A stretch of DNA of 64,000 bases from Pomphorhynchus laevis (GCA_012934845.2 WNNJ02001273.1:124001-188000); one strand, 5' to 3'. Shown: positions 47,041-59,396, counted from the first letter of the stretch. Numbers and translations: made by a program. The notes: generated by a model not told the origin, from the sequence alone.

Positions 47041-47700
47041 CGATTTGCTCTAACTGGATCAAATTGACCATGCATGAGCGCATATGTGATCGCGTTATCG
47101 GTTTCAATTTATTTTTCAATGAGCTCTACGATTTGAAATTCTGTCACGTAGAACACGTCCGGTCTTTTCCACATATTGTAATATGATATTGAATATATTC
47201 AGTTTGCATGATAAATAGCTTATTTGCAATTTAAATTTTTGACATTGATAGTGCACTCTTAAGTCTCGTTTATTTGGTTACGACATTTACATCGCGGCCT
47301 TTTACATTTTTCACACATATTTTCGATCATTTCACAGTTTCTACTTTTGATTTCATCAGAATATTTCTTAATTGGTTCCTGTATCGGAAAGAAATTCTTG
47401 TGTTTTACATTTTGTGTTGTATGCTATATTTGTCCTTTATGTAATTTCCTCTATTCTTTATCACAGTGTCGATAACTTCGGTGTATACTCAAAAGTCACT
47501 AAACTTTTTTATTTATTGTTTACATCTATTTTACTTGTTATTTTCTCCTTAGTGATTTTAAATAGTTATATGATTGTAGCTTCGTTGTTTCAATTACTTC
47601 AATAACTGCTTTAGATTTTTTCACGGTCTTTATTTCACTTGGAAGCTTTATGATGCGACGCGCTTCATAAAAATCAAAGTTTTCTTAATTGAAAGCGGAT
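47041..47700. other. Spacer between LINE copies B and C
   Basis: AT-rich, with a short plus-strand hydrophobic frame (47372-47605) that I do not recognise and do not call as a gene. No repeat recognised. Confidence 0.45.
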
Positions 47701-47829
47701 GATTAATTAAGGATTTTCTTACAAAAAAACTAACAACCGATAAAAAAGAAAAACACTGCAAACAATAAGTTCAAATAAATAAGTTTTCCATGATCGTCAG
47801 GTAAACTGCTAGTCTCCTTTGTATATCAC

Positions 47830-50236
47830 GGCCTCAGGTCCAGAGGGATCTGAGCCCCCCGGCCGCATCAGCGCGCCGTCCTCTGACTGAACCATTCGGG
47901 GTCTCTCACACCCCTAAGAGTCCAGTCAAGGCGGACCATGGTTGGTAATCTCGAAATGAGGAGCTTAAGAAACCTTAGTATTTGCTCTCGGGGACGTCCT
48001 CTTGAGGAGAAGACTAATCCCGTGATAGCCCAAGTACCCCAGAGGCGCACCTGGGTTTTTCCATTCAATGACATATGCTGAGCCCGTTTCAGGGCCCACC
48101 TAGCTCTCTTCAGAATACGTTAGAGTCTATCCAGGTCAGCTTTCGCCGACCAATTCACCGTAACGGTGAACCCCAGATATTTTACTCGACTTGTGAAAGT
48201 AGGGAGTGGTTGATTAGTCAAAATAAAAGATAGAGCAGAGAGTGCTAGTCTCTTTAATTTTTTCGTTGTCGCAGGGGCGCCATGAAAGACAACTACCTGC
48301 GATTTGGATGAATTGAATAATATTGGCTGAGGGTAATTGATCTTTTAATCTTAAAAAGAAACGGATGATGTCCAAGACTACATCTTTGCACCTGCGTCCA
48401 GAAAACAGGGCTATGGTATCATCAGCGTATACCACGAGATGTTGATCGCGTTTAAATGTTTTGTAGAGTTCAATAGAGGCAGCAAGATACAAGATTGGAG
48501 AAAGTGGGGAACTTTGAGGCACACCTGTAATAGGATAGAACTGACGTGCATCAGGGTCGTCTTCATAGTAGAACCGCTTGGTATGCGGTAATATCTTCAC
48601 TCTATTAACAATTCTCGCAGGCAACCCGATGGACCTGAGAGAGGAGATAACAAAGGGAATGGAAATGCGGTCAAATGCAGCAGAAAAGTCAAGGAAAAAT
48701 GCCACAGCTAGTTGATCGCTATTATCTCGACAAAACTGATGCACTTCACCTATTGCTGTATGGACCGAGAGTCCTTTGACAAACCTATGAAAACTCGGTG
48801 GGATCAAATTACGCCTACTTAAATGGCCGCGGATTCTACGCGCAAGCGCTTTTTCGTAGATGAAGATGAGGGAGTTTTGAATCGATATGGGTCGCAGATC
48901 TTTATTACATGAAACCGGACTACGCTTGGGTAAAAAGATTCTACTACTCTTTATGGATGCCGTCTACAGCGGATGGTGAAGCTAAAAGCATTGTGACGGC
49001 CACTTCTCTTCTTTGATGGGCTGTCAAAAGCTGATAGATCTGAGAAGATAGTGGAGCGACGGATTTTGAGGTGCCCAGAAGTGGACCCCAGGAGTTTAGA
49101 ATATCTGTAGATAAGTCCCTGCTCCTAAAGTCACCCCAAGGCGGGAATGGTTGAGGTGATTGAGTGGCTCCATAATTATGTAGGGATAGTGACTCCTTGA
49201 AAACATTATCAAGGCCTATACTACCAATCCAGCCTAAAGCTCTATCCTTCCAGCAGACAAACTTCTCCTTCTTGAATATCTTCCAGAAGAAAGACTGAGA
49301 AGGGTTAATGTGAGCAATGCTCGCTCTATCTTTGCTCAGCTGGAACGTATATCTAGAGCTCCAGTATTCTTTTAAGGGGGCCTGTCTGGCGGAAACAGAG
49401 AGATCAGGAAGGTGTAGTATTTTAGCCATGACCTTAAGTTTTGTTGGAGTGGGATTGTAAATACGACTTTTATAGGTAGTCGAAAGCAACGCAGTAGCTT
49501 GCGATGAGAGGTAGTAATTAAATTCGGCTAAACTCTCATTACTAATTATGGGGAAGATTTGGATAGCTGCCTGAAAGAAAGCCACTCTGATGGGATCAAA
49601 GTGAAACCTCCTTCTAAGCAACGTATCTTCATCTATCCGACAACGAATTAGGTCATAAGAGGTGGTCTGATGTTGTTGCGACTGCTCCGTGCCGATGGGT
49701 TTCAACATCCACATCTTATGAAGCAGCAATATGTCGAGGAGAGAATTTGTTGTTGAGCAATGAAAGGTGAGGGACGGAGGATTGTGAATAAGATAGTTGT
49801 TTCTGGCTATGCGGAGTGCTGCATTGATCCAACGACCAGTTATGTCGTTAAAATCACCAAGTAACATGTCATAGCCATTACCCAAAATACGATCTAGGAG
49901 GTCACGGTTCTTGTGAATCTCCCCTGGACGGATGTAGATATTAGCTATACAGATGCGTTTACCGTTTTTACAGAGTGATATAGCTCAACAAGACAGGGCT
50001 AAACAAGAGTAGTTTAACAGGATGGAAGATCTTAAGGAGCATTTAACTAGGGTAAGAAGACCTTAAGAGGAAGAAGAGGAAGAAGTAGTTTAACTAGGGA
50101 AGGGGATCCGGATAGACCGCGTCTCCCGAAGGACTATAACATCTGCATCTCTACCAGATAGAAGCCAAAGGCCAGAAGCACCTCCCGAATTCCACTGAAG
50201 AATATTCAATGAAAAAGGCTTTTGAGTACTTCCCAT
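47830..50236 (-). pseudogene. LINE copy C ORF2
   Basis: Starts MGSTQKPFSLNILQWNSGG at 50236. It has endonuclease pieces, a long open stretch at 49885-48944, then RT with FFLDFSAAFDRI, GVPQSSPLSP and VVYADD (48807-48214). Several frame breaks, and a loss within the endonuclease near 50090. Confidence 0.78.
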
Positions 50237-50270
50237 TGCGCTAATATAACGGAAGTGGGACGCCTTCCTC

Positions 50271-51120
50271 TTAGTCAGAAACAGAGGCAGAAAGGTCGCC
50301 ATTCTCACCTCCTATTCTAACAGGTGAAGACATTTGCCCACGGGCGTTATCTTCATTTCCTTGTGATGCTACTTCCCAAAACTGCCTCTGTTGATTCTTG
50401 CGCACCAGCTTTTTTGGTGCTACAAACTGGGTTGAGCCATTTTTCTTCTTAGAGTTCGGCAATTTTTTCTTATTACTCGGGATAACAACTGGGGGAGACT
50501 GAATGGAACCCAATTGATTAATTTATTTTTTACAAGGTTCTCTAATTGAATGAAGGACTCACGATGCTTTATTTCAATAATATCCAGTATTTCCTTTGAA
50601 ACGTTTTAAACATTCTTCTCTCCTGAGACGGCAACAGCAAAACTAGCAGGTTCAGGTTTAACCAACATGTGGCGTTTTTGGTAATTTTTAAAATAAATAC
50701 ATTGTTTTGACCATGCGGGGTGTTCACCCCTGCAGTTCGCACAGTTAGGTTTATTTATACATTTTGACCGGTGTATCAAACACGAGCCACATACTCCGCA
50801 TTTCGGGAGCAAAGTGCAACCAGACGACCAATGTCCCCATTGGTGGCAAGTGTTGCAGTGTGGATACGTTTGACCATCCGTTTCGATTACGTCGAATTTT
50901 TAGTATTGAAGAGGATTCTTTTTTATATTGATAAGCGAAATCTCTGATAAAGATATTAAAAAGATTTTGCCTTTCTTGGGGGGGGGCTAACAGTTTTATG
51001 ATTATAAGGTTAACCAGTTAAGGAACTAGGGGAAGTTACCCCTCCATGGTATTTCCAGGATCATTTAAAATTCCACTAACCTGCATTGTTTGTGTGTTTA
51101 AATTTCTATCTTTTAATAGC
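50271..51120 (-). pseudogene. LINE copy C ORF1
   Basis: Degraded. The start codon position reads ACG. Remaining landmarks are cysteine-rich pieces at 50812-50606 (CGVCGSC, CANCRGEHPAWSKQC) and a basic C-terminal region. Confidence 0.65.
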
Positions 51121-51289
51121 TCCGACGTTACTTGTACACTACAACAACAACGATTTTATTAAATACATCAATAACCTATAAGTAGCATGCAAGAAAAACA
51201 AAAACAAAAACAGACAGTCATATCATAGTCAGAAAAAACGGCAGCACAACTTCGGTCTTCAACAATTCAGGTCTTCTACTTTCTCTTCT

Positions 51290-53734
51290 ATGGACTCAAA
51301 TCCATGGAGATCTGAGCCCATCAACCGATCCAACACGCCGCCTTTCGACTTAACCACCCGGGGTCTTTCACCCCCCGAAGAATCCAATAGAGAAGGACTA
51401 TGCTGGGTAAACGAGAGACGAGGAGCTTAAGTAACCTTAGCCTTTGCTCTGGGGGACGTCCTCTCAAAAAGAAGACTAATCCCGAGAAAGCCCAAGTGCC
51501 CCAAAGGCGCACCTGGGTTTTCCCTTTCAATGACAGATGTTGAGCCCGTTTCAGGGTCCACCTAGCTTTCTTCAGGATACATTTGAATCTATCCAGGTCG
51601 GCTTTCGCCGACCAGTTCACCGTAACGGTGAACCCCAGGTATTTTACTCGACTTGTAAAGGTGGGGAGTGGTTCAGAGGCAAATATGGAGGAGAGCGCAG
51701 AGAGTGCTAGTCTCTTAAGTTTTTTCTTTGTTGCAGGGGAGCCATGAAAGACTACCACCTGCGATTTTGCAGAGTTTAAAATAAGATTGGATTGGGGTAG
51801 CTGGTCTTTTAATCTTGAAAAGAAACGGCTGATGTCAGAGACTACGTCTTTACACCTGCGTCCAGTGAACAGGGCTGTGGTGTCATCAGCGTACACCACT
51901 AGACGTTGTTCGCGTTTAAATATTTTGAATAGTTTAATAGAGGCAGCAAGGTATAAGATAGGAGAAAGTGGGGAACCTTGAGGCACACCCGTAATAGGGT
52001 AGAACTGACGCGCATCTGGGTCGTCTTCATAGTAAAAACGCTTGGTATACAGCAGGATCTCCACTCTGTTCACAATTCTCGCAGGCAACCCGAGGGACCT
52101 GAGAGAAGAGATCACAAAGGAAATGGAGATGCGGTCAAATGCAGCAGAAAAGTCAAGGAAAACAGCCACAACTAGACGATGGCTATTATCCCGACAAAAC
52201 AGCTCCACCTCACCAACTGCTGAATGGACCGAGCGACCTTTGACGAACCCATGAAAACTTGGAGGGATCAAATTTCGCCTACTTAAATGGTCGCGGTTTT
52301 TACGCGCAAGCGCTTTTTTGTAAATTTACACAAGGGCATTTTGAATCGAAATGGGTCGCAGATATTTAGGGCATGAGCAGGATTTTTTCTTAGGAATAAA
52401 AACACGCTTACTAATATTGATGCCTGCTACATCGGATGGGGATGCTAAAAGCATTGTGACGGCCACCTCTCTTCTCTGATCAGCTGTCAAAAGCTGACAG
52501 ACCCGAGAAGAAAGTGGAGCGATGGATTTGGAGGTGCCCGGGAGTGGACCCCAGGAGTTAAGGATATCCGTAACAGATAGATCCCTACTCCTGAAGTTAC
52601 ACCAAGGCGGGATTGGTTGAGGTGATTGAGTGGCTCCATAGTTGTGTAGGGCTAGTGACTCCTCTAAAACTTTATCAAGGCCTACATTCCCTATCCAACC
52701 CAATGCTCTATCCTTCCAGCAAACAAACTTCTTCTTCTGGAAAATCTTCCAAAAAAAGGCTGAGAAGGACTAAGGCGAGCAATACTCGTCCTATCCTTAC
52801 TCAGCTGGAACCTATATCTAGTGCTCTAGTATTCATTCGAGAGAGCTTGTCTGGCGGAAACAGAGAGATTAGGGAGGTTCAGCAATTTCGCTAGGACCTT
52901 GAGTTTCGTCGGAGTGGGATTGTATATACGACCTTTATAAGTAGTCGATAAAATCGCGTTAGCTTGCGAAAAGAGGTAGGTATTAAATTCGGTCATACTC
53001 TCATTTCCTATTCTGGGAAAGAGTTGGATAGCCGCTTGAAAGAAGGCCACTCTGATCGGATCAAAGTGAAACCTCCTTCGAAGCAACGTATCTTCCTCAA
53101 TTCTCCAACGAATTAGGTCATGAGAGGTGGATAATTGCTGGCGCGATTGCTCCGTGCAGAGGGTCTTTAACAACCACCTCGAGTGAAACAGTAAAATATC
53201 GAGGACTAAATTTGTTAATATGCAATGAAAGGTAGGGGAAGGTGGTTTGTGAATAAGATAACCGTTCCTAGTTCTGCGAAGTGCTGCATTGATCCAACGA
53301 CTAGTTCTGTCAGAAATCTCCAAGTATCATGTCGTAGCCGCTGTCGATAATACTATCCAGGGTGACACGGTTTTTGTGTATCTCCCCAGGACGGATGCAA
53401 GACTGAGGCGTTTATCGTTTTTACAGAGTGAAACTACTAAACAAGACATGGCTGGACATGAATAGTTTAATAGGAGGGAGGACCTTAAAGAGCACTTAAT
53501 TAAGGTCAAGAGTCCTTGAGATGAAGAGGAGTGAGGAGGGGTTATGTACGGAGTATAGTGGGAACAAATGTGCTTTGGGATAAATCGAGTAATGTCCTGG
53601 GGTAGACGGATAGACCGCGTCTCCTGGAGGACTATAACATCTGCATCTCTACCGGATAGAAGTCTAAGGGCAGAAGCACCTCCCGAATTCCACTGAAGGA
53701 TATTCAGTGAAAAAGGCTCACGATTACTCTGCAT
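51290..53734 (-). pseudogene. LINE copy D ORF2
   Basis: Endonuclease at 53734-53040 with LQET and (shifted) GDFNDR-region changes. The RT at 52271-51321 is open over 316 aa with VFLDFSAAFDRI, GVPQGSPLSP and VVYADD. It has three or more frame breaks overall. Confidence 0.8.
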
Positions 53735-53784
53735 TGTGGTGGATTAGTTTGATGTGGGATTGCCTACCTAGAAGGAGCTAGAAA

Positions 53785-54998
53785 CGGGAAGGTTCCCCTT
53801 TCCTGTCACCAGAACCATACGGGGCAGGTACTTGCCCATGAGCAGCATATTTATTTCCCCTTATTTTTTATTCTTCAGGAGATTGCCGATATTGATAGGA
53901 GGGATTGGATGAGCCGAAGTTCCCCTCTTTTTGGATGATGGAATTGCCTTTGATGATGGAATAGTAGGGTTAGTACAGAATGTGGCAACAACAGAGGATA
54001 CTAAAACTTCCATCTTCTTATACATTGTTTCTATACGTATATCAATTGCTCGCATGAGATCATCGTCCCTCGTACGAGTGGCAGCATTTGCAAAGGTACC
54101 ATATTTCGGTTGGGCAGCAGACTTGTTAAATCCACCTTGATATAATTTAAAATGTCTGCATTTTCTGCTCCATGCAGGATGGCTCCCCCCACATTTAGAG
54201 CATAATGAAGGGGATGCACATTTTTCTCCTGTCAACAAAGCCGGACACTGGGGGGGGAGCCACACACCCCACATGTCGATGACTCACTGCAGCTTGAGGC
54301 CCAGTGCCCCCATTTGTGGCACCGGCTGCAGTGCGGATATGTGAACTCTTCTTTGTCAATGATTGTAAATCTGAGATTAAATCCCATGAAGGGATTACAA
54401 GCTGAATTAGCCAGCGATTCAGCCCGCTCTAGGGAAGCGGAACAAAATCCAACTGGTATTTGATGTCCGCTCTTGCCTATTATTGAACGGAAGTTAGATA
54501 TTTTAAATGTTTCCTTTAGTAATTCGATATCATTCTCTTCCAATTGACAAGGGAGGTTAGATACTTTTAGAGTGGCAAGTATGGGTTTAGAGTATATGGA
54601 CCCATACTCCGACAGAGAAGATTCGAAGTATTTAACATACCCCTTTAAGAGGTCTGAGGAGGTAAACGAAATCTTTAATTCAGTTTCATAAAGTTTTACC
54701 GAGTTGAAAATGATTCTATTTGATAGTTGCTCTGTAAACGGCCGTAGAAAGAAATTAAACAATAAATGCCTTTCCATAGGCTTTTTGATCTTTATAATGA
54801 TCAGATTTTTTAGTTTTGGGATTGGGGGAAGTACTTCCCCATCCCTGGTAGCAATTGAAAACTCACTAACCTTTGGAACAGGCAATTTCAGAGCAGCATT
54901 AACTTGTATTTCGTCATGTTCCCTTGTTTTTACCAGAAAATTGACTGGAAAACTGTTTTTTTTACAATCCTTTGTTCATCCGACACGCTTGTTCGTAC
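53785..54998 (-). pseudogene. LINE copy D ORF1
   Basis: A stop follows MSTNKRVG. From 54885 to 54232 the frame is open and includes GEVLPPIPKLKN in one frame and CSRCHKWGHWASSC. A frame change follows near 54245 in a G/C run, and 54274-53861 completes the cysteine region and basic tail. Confidence 0.75.
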
Positions 54999-55005
54999 TC
55001 ATTTT

Positions 55006-55469
55006 TTTGATGTTGCAAATGATAATACGCGGTATACTTTCATATGAAAGTGGATGAGCGCTTATGTCATAAAAGTACATAGCTTTATAATTGGGTTTGC
55101 TGTAAATCGTCGTTTTTGTTTTTAAAGTCTTTGTATAACTCAGCATACAGGAAAATTAACTTTTTTATTTGATGGAAAGGTAATACACCTTTATTCATAT
55201 ATGTTATAAATTGATTCAAGTCGTCATCTTTAGATATTACGACAAAATATCGTAGTTGTATCTGACGTATAATAATTGTTTTATAGTACATTTATTCATC
55301 ATATTGTTTTCAAGGTGATGTGTAAAAAATAATCGTGTACATTGGGGTCATTGGTTTGCCCATAATAAATATAAATTTTATATTATATATAAAATATAGA
55401 TTTATGATTTTTAAAAAACATCGGTATGATCCATGTAGCAACAAACGTTGCGCAACATGCAAAATATTA
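55006..55469. other. Spacer between LINE copies D and E
   Basis: AT-rich host DNA with no recognised gene. It ends at the target site of copy E. Confidence 0.5.
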
Positions 55470-55586
55470 AATCCCACTAATAAATAAATAAATAAAGACT
55501 TTCTTAACTACACAAAAAAAAGAAAAAGAAACATGCAATAAACCAGATTAGACACAACAATAGAAAGTCAGTAGCTCTTCAGTCTT

Positions 55587-58064
55587 CTAACTCTTTTCTT
55601 CTTCTATGGCCTCAGGTCCAGGGGGATCTGAGCCCCCCCAACCGATCCAACACGCCGCCTTCCGACTGAACCACCCGGGGTCTTTCACCCCCCGAAGAAT
55701 CCAATCGGCGCGGACTATGCTGGGTAAACGAGAGACGAGGAGCTCAAGAAACCTTAGCCTTTGCTCTGGGGGACGTCCTCTTGAAAAGAAGACAAGTCCC
55801 GAGATAGCCCAGGTACCCCAAAGGCGCACCTGGGTTTTCCCTTTCAATAACAGATGCTGAGCCCGTTTCAGGGCCCACCTAGCTTTCTTCAGGATACGTT
55901 TGAGTCTATCCAGGTCAGCTTTCGCCGACCAGTTCACCGTAACAGTGAACCCCAGGTATTTTACTCGACTTGTGAAGGTGGGAAGTGGTTCAGAGGCAAA
56001 TATGGAGGAGAGCGCAGAGAGTGCTAATCTCTTAAGTTTTTTCTTTGTAGCAGGTGTGCCATGAAAGACAACCACCTGCGATTTAGCTGAGTTTAAAATA
56101 AGATTGGATATGGGTAACTGATCTTTTAATCTTAAAAAGAAACGGCTGATGTCAGAGACTACGTCTTTACACCTGTGCCCAGTGAACAGTGCTGTGGTGT
56201 CATCAGCGTACACCACAAGACGTTGTTCGCGTTTAAATATTTTGAATAGTTTAATAGAGGCAGCAAGATATAAGATAGGAGAAAGTGGGGATCCTTGAGG
56301 TACACCCGTAATAGGGTAGAACTGACGCGCATCAGGGTCGTCTTCATAGTAAAATCGCTTGGTAAACAACAGGATCTCCACTCTGTTCAAAATTCTCGCA
56401 GGCAACCCGAGGGACCTGAGAGAAGAGATCACAAAAGGAATGGAGATGCGGTCAAATGCAGCAGAAAAGTCAAGGAAAACAGCCACAACTAGACGATGGC
56501 TATTATCCCGACAAAACTGCTCCACCTCACCAACTGCTGAATGGACCGAGCGACCTTTGACGAACCCATGAAAACCTGGAGGGATCAAATTACGCCTGCT
56601 TAAATGGTCGCGGATTTTACGCGCAAGCGCTTTTTCGTAAATCGACACGAGGGCATTTTGAATCGAAATGGGTCGCAGATCTTTAGGGCATGAGCAGGAT
56701 TTTTTCTTAGGAATAAAAACACGCTTACTAATATTGATGCCTGCTACATCGGATGGGGAGGCTAAAAGCATTGTGACGGCCACCTCCCTTCTCTGATCAG
56801 CTGTCAAAAGCTGACAGACCCGAGAGGAAAGTGGAACGACGGATTTGGAGATGCCCGGGAGTGGACCCCAGGAGTTAAGGATATCCGTAACAGATAGATC
56901 CCTACTCCTGAAGTTACACCAAGGCGGGATTGGTTGAGGTGATAGAGTGGCTCCATAGTTGTGTAGGGCCAGTGACTCCTCTAAAACTTTATCAAGGCCT
57001 ACATTCCCTATCCAACGCAATGCTCTATCCTTCCAGCAAACAAACTTCTCCTTCTTGAAAATCTTCCAAAAGGAAGACTGAGAAGGATTAAGGCGAGCTA
57101 TACTCGTCCTATCCCTACTCAGCTGGAACCTGTATCTAGTGCTCCAGTATTCATTCGAGAGAGCCTGTTCGGCGGAAGCAGAGAGATTAGGGAGGTTCAG
57201 TAATTTTGCTAGGACCTTGAGTTTTGTCGGAGTGGGATTGTATATACGACCTTTATAGGTAGTCGATAGAATCGCGGTAGCTTGCGAAAAGAGGTAGGTA
57301 TTAAATTTGGTCAAACTCTCATTTCCTATTAAGGGAAAGAGTTGGATAGCCGCTTGAAAGAGGGCCACTCTGATCGGATCAAAGTGAAACCTCCTTCGAA
57401 GCAACATATCTTCCTCAATCCTCCAACGAATTAGGTCATGAGAGGTGGACAATTGCTGGCGCGACTGCTCTGTGCAGAAGGGTTTTAACAACCACCTCGA
57501 GTGAAGCAGTAAAATGTCGAGGATAGAATTTGTTGATGTGCAATGAAAGGTAGGTGACGGGGGTTTGTGAATAAGATAACCGTTCCTAGCTCTGCGAAGT
57601 GCTGCATTGATCCAACGACCAGTTCTGTCGTTGAAATCTCCAAGTAACATGTCATAACCGCTGTCAATAATGCTATCCAGAAGGTCACGGTTCTTGTGAA
57701 TTTCCCCTGGACGGATGTAGATATTGGCTAGACTTATGCGTTTACCGTTCTTACTGAGTGAAACTACTAAACAAGAAAGGGCTGGACATGAGTAGTTTAA
57801 TAGGAGGGAAGACCTTAAGGAGCACTTAACTAAGGTCAAGAGTCCTTGAGATGAAGAGGAGTGAGGTGGGGTTATGTACGGAGTATAGTGGGAACAAATA
57901 TGCTTTGGGATAAATCGAGTAATGTCCTGGGGGAGACGGATAGACCGCGTCTCCTGAAGGACTATAACATCTGCATCTCTACCAGATAGAAGTCTAAGGG
58001 CGGAAGCACCTCCCGAGTTCCACTGAAGGATATTCAGTGAAAAAGGCTCACGAGTACTCTGCAT
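55587..58064 (-). CDS. LINE copy E ORF2, endonuclease-reverse transcriptase, intact 825 aa
   Basis: ATG at 58064, 33 bases after the ORF1 stop. Residues ~1-240 form an APE-type endonuclease: LQWNSGG, VLQET, NIYIRPG, LGDFNDRTG, SILDILLL and STSHDLI carry the expected Asn, Glu, Asp and His. The RT domain (about 440-700) has VFIPKKKSCSCPKDLRPISI, FLDFSAAFDRIS, GVPQGSPLSPILY, VVYADDTTAL and VKYLGFTV. No RNase H follows, as is usual for the Jockey clade. The protein would nick target DNA and reverse-transcribe the LINE RNA there. All catalytic motifs I know are present. Confidence 0.92.
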   Translation of the reverse strand: MQSTREPFSLNILQWNSGGASALRLLSGRDADVIVLQETRSIRLPQDITRFIPKHICSHYTPYITPPHSSSSQGLLTLVKCSLRSSLLLNYSCPALSCLVVSLSKNGKRISLANIYIRPGEIHKNRDLLDSIIDSGYDMLLGDFNDRTGRWINAALRRARNGYLIHKPPSPTFHCTSTNSILDILLLHSRWLLKPFCTEQSRQQLSTSHDLIRWRIEEDMLLRRRFHFDPIRVALFQAAIQLFPLIGNESLTKFNTYLFSQATAILSTTYKGRIYNPTPTKLKVLAKLLNLPNLSASAEQALSNEYWSTRYRFQLSRDRTSIARLNPSQSSFWKIFKKEKFVCWKDRALRWIGNVGLDKVLEESLALHNYGATLSPQPIPPWCNFRSRDLSVTDILNSWGPLPGISKSVVPLSSRVCQLLTADQRREVAVTMLLASPSDVAGINISKRVFIPKKKSCSCPKDLRPISIQNALVSIYEKALARKIRDHLSRRNLIPPGFHGFVKGRSVHSAVGEVEQFCRDNSHRLVVAVFLDFSAAFDRISIPFVISSLRSLGLPARILNRVEILLFTKRFYYEDDPDARQFYPITGVPQGSPLSPILYLAASIKLFKIFKREQRLVVYADDTTALFTGHRCKDVVSDISRFFLRLKDQLPISNLILNSAKSQVVVFHGTPATKKKLKRLALSALSSIFASEPLPTFTSRVKYLGFTVTVNWSAKADLDRLKRILKKARWALKRAQHLLLKGKTQVRLWGTWAISGLVFFSRGRPPEQRLRFLELLVSRLPSIVRADWILRGVKDPGWFSRKAACWIGWGGSDPPGPEAIEEEKS

Positions 58065-58097
58065 TGTGATGGATTAGTTGGATGGGGGATTGCCTAC

Positions 58098-59302
58098 CTA
58101 GACAAAGCTAGGTGCAGGAAGGTTGCCCTTCCCACCACTAGCCTCCTCCAAGGAAGGTACTTGCCCCTGGGCAGTATCTTCATTTCCCCTATTAGTCTTC
58201 TGTTGGATTAGCTTCCCAATCTTGAGCGGGGGAACGGCATGGGCTGAAGCCCCTCTTTTTTTCGACTCCGGAACCGAGGAAATAGGAAGCACAGGATTAG
58301 TCCCGATAACGGTTAGGATGGAGCGTACTAACTCCTCCATCTGCCGAAGAGCATTCGAAGTCTTTAAGTCGATAATCCGTAGAATGTCAGCGTCATCCAT
58401 ACGTGGAGCTGCAGCGACCGCGAAGGACTTGGCCGGATTGGGCGGTTTCAACAAGAATAATTGTCTATATTCTTTGAATAGAGAGCATTTCCTGCTCCAA
58501 GCAGGATGGCACCCCCCGCAATTCGAGCAGGAAAGGGGGGCATCACAGCGATCCGTAGTTGTAAGAGATGGACAGCTGGTGGAGCTACAGACCCCACAGG
58601 AAAGGGTCCCACTGCAGCTGGAGGCCCAGTGTCCCCATTTGTGACACCGGCTGCAGTGGGGATAGGTCAGATCATCCCTCTCTGTGATCGTGAATTTAAT
58701 ATTAAAACCCATAAAGGGATTCGACGTAGAATTAGACAGGGATTCAGCAATATTTACGGGAGCATTGCAAAAGCCAACCGGGATAGGGTTCCCGTCCTTA
58801 CCCCGGATTGACCTCAGATTGGTGACTTTGAATGTTTCCATAAAAGAACGTATATCTTCTTCTTCCATTGAGCAGGGAAGATTTGAAACTTTTAGCGATG
58901 CTAGGATAGGCTTGGATGAAATTTCACCATATTCAGCTAAATTGGCGGAGAAGTACTCCATGTAGTTTGCGGCAAGGTCATTCGAGACAAAAGATATCTT
59001 CACCTCCGCAGGGTGTAACCTAACAGAGTTAAATAGAACCCTGTTCTGAAACTGTTTGGTGAAGGATCTCAAAAATTTGTTGTAGAGATCATGTTTTTCA
59101 GTCGGTTTCTTAACTTTAATTATTAGCAAATTCTTTAATTTAGGAATGGGGGAAGCACCTCCCCATCAACTGATACCATAGAAAAATTACTAACCTTGTT
59201 ATTTGGATCTGTAGTTAGATTTACCTTTAATTTGCCTTTTTTTGTAGGATTATCGTTGATTTTTGAATAATTTTTGCTGTTATCGTTTGATAGCTCCGAC
59301 AT
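58098..59302 (-). CDS. LINE copy E ORF1 (CCHC RNA-binding protein), one frame change
   Basis: ATG at 59302 (MSELSNDNSKNYS). The first frame ends at 59135. The main frame runs to 58098, and the two overlap at GCTTCCCCCATTCC (59143-59156), where a -1 shift gives the LPPIPK sequence that copies B and D read directly. The main part has two globular segments (LLIIKVKKP... and SKPILASLKVSNLPC...) and three cysteine motifs: CSRCHKWGHWASSC, CGVCSSTSC and CSNCGGCHPAWSRKC. It ends in a basic region with KKRGASAHAVPP. It presumably coats the LINE RNA. Confidence 0.82.
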
Positions 59303-59338
59303 TGTATCTGTTTAATGAGTTTTAAGAATTCACTGTGG

Positions 59339-59396
59339 AATCCCACTAATGAATGCGTCGGTTAAATCACATCTGGCTCATTGACAATACGTAATA
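59339..59396. other. Host sliver between two head-to-head LINEs, with both target-site duplications
   Basis: 59339-59350 is the right duplicate of copy E's target; 59384-59396 (ACAATACGTAATA) is the left duplicate of copy F's target. Only 33 bases of other host DNA lie between. Confidence 0.85.

Larger units (their letters stand above)
47705..51136 (-). mobile_element. Jockey-type LINE copy C
   Basis: ORF2 spans about 50236-47830 and ORF1 about 51120-50271, both broken. It is more diverged from A, D, E and F than they are from each other. Its 5' end (TGTAGTGTACAAGTAACGTC on the minus strand, just left of 51137) matches the 5' end of copy F. It directly abuts the 3' tail of copy D. Confidence 0.8.
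51137..55005 (-). mobile_element. Jockey-type LINE copy D
   Basis: Full-length layout: ORF1 starts at 54998 (MSTNKRVG), ORF2 at 53734. The 3' tail reads AATAAAATC then GTT repeats at about 51155-51137 (minus strand) and runs directly into the 5' end of copy C. The 5' leader is a short A run before the ATG. No target-site duplication is visible. Confidence 0.82.
55482..59338 (-). mobile_element. Jockey-type LINE copy E, full length with 12-bp target-site duplication
   Basis: AATCCCACTAAT is present at 55470-55481 and at 59339-59350, bounding 3.86 kb. The 3' end is AATAAAGTC plus a (TTTA)n tail. The 5' leader is ~36 bases, and ORF1 and ORF2 are 33 bases apart. ORF2 is uninterrupted. ORF1 needs one frame change. 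This is the best-preserved copy and the youngest-looking together with F. Confidence 0.92.

Noticed and set aside
47372-47605. 77-aa hydrophobic plus-strand frame
   Set aside because: AT-rich codons such as TTT and ATT give hydrophobic peptides by chance. No start context, homology or splice support was seen.
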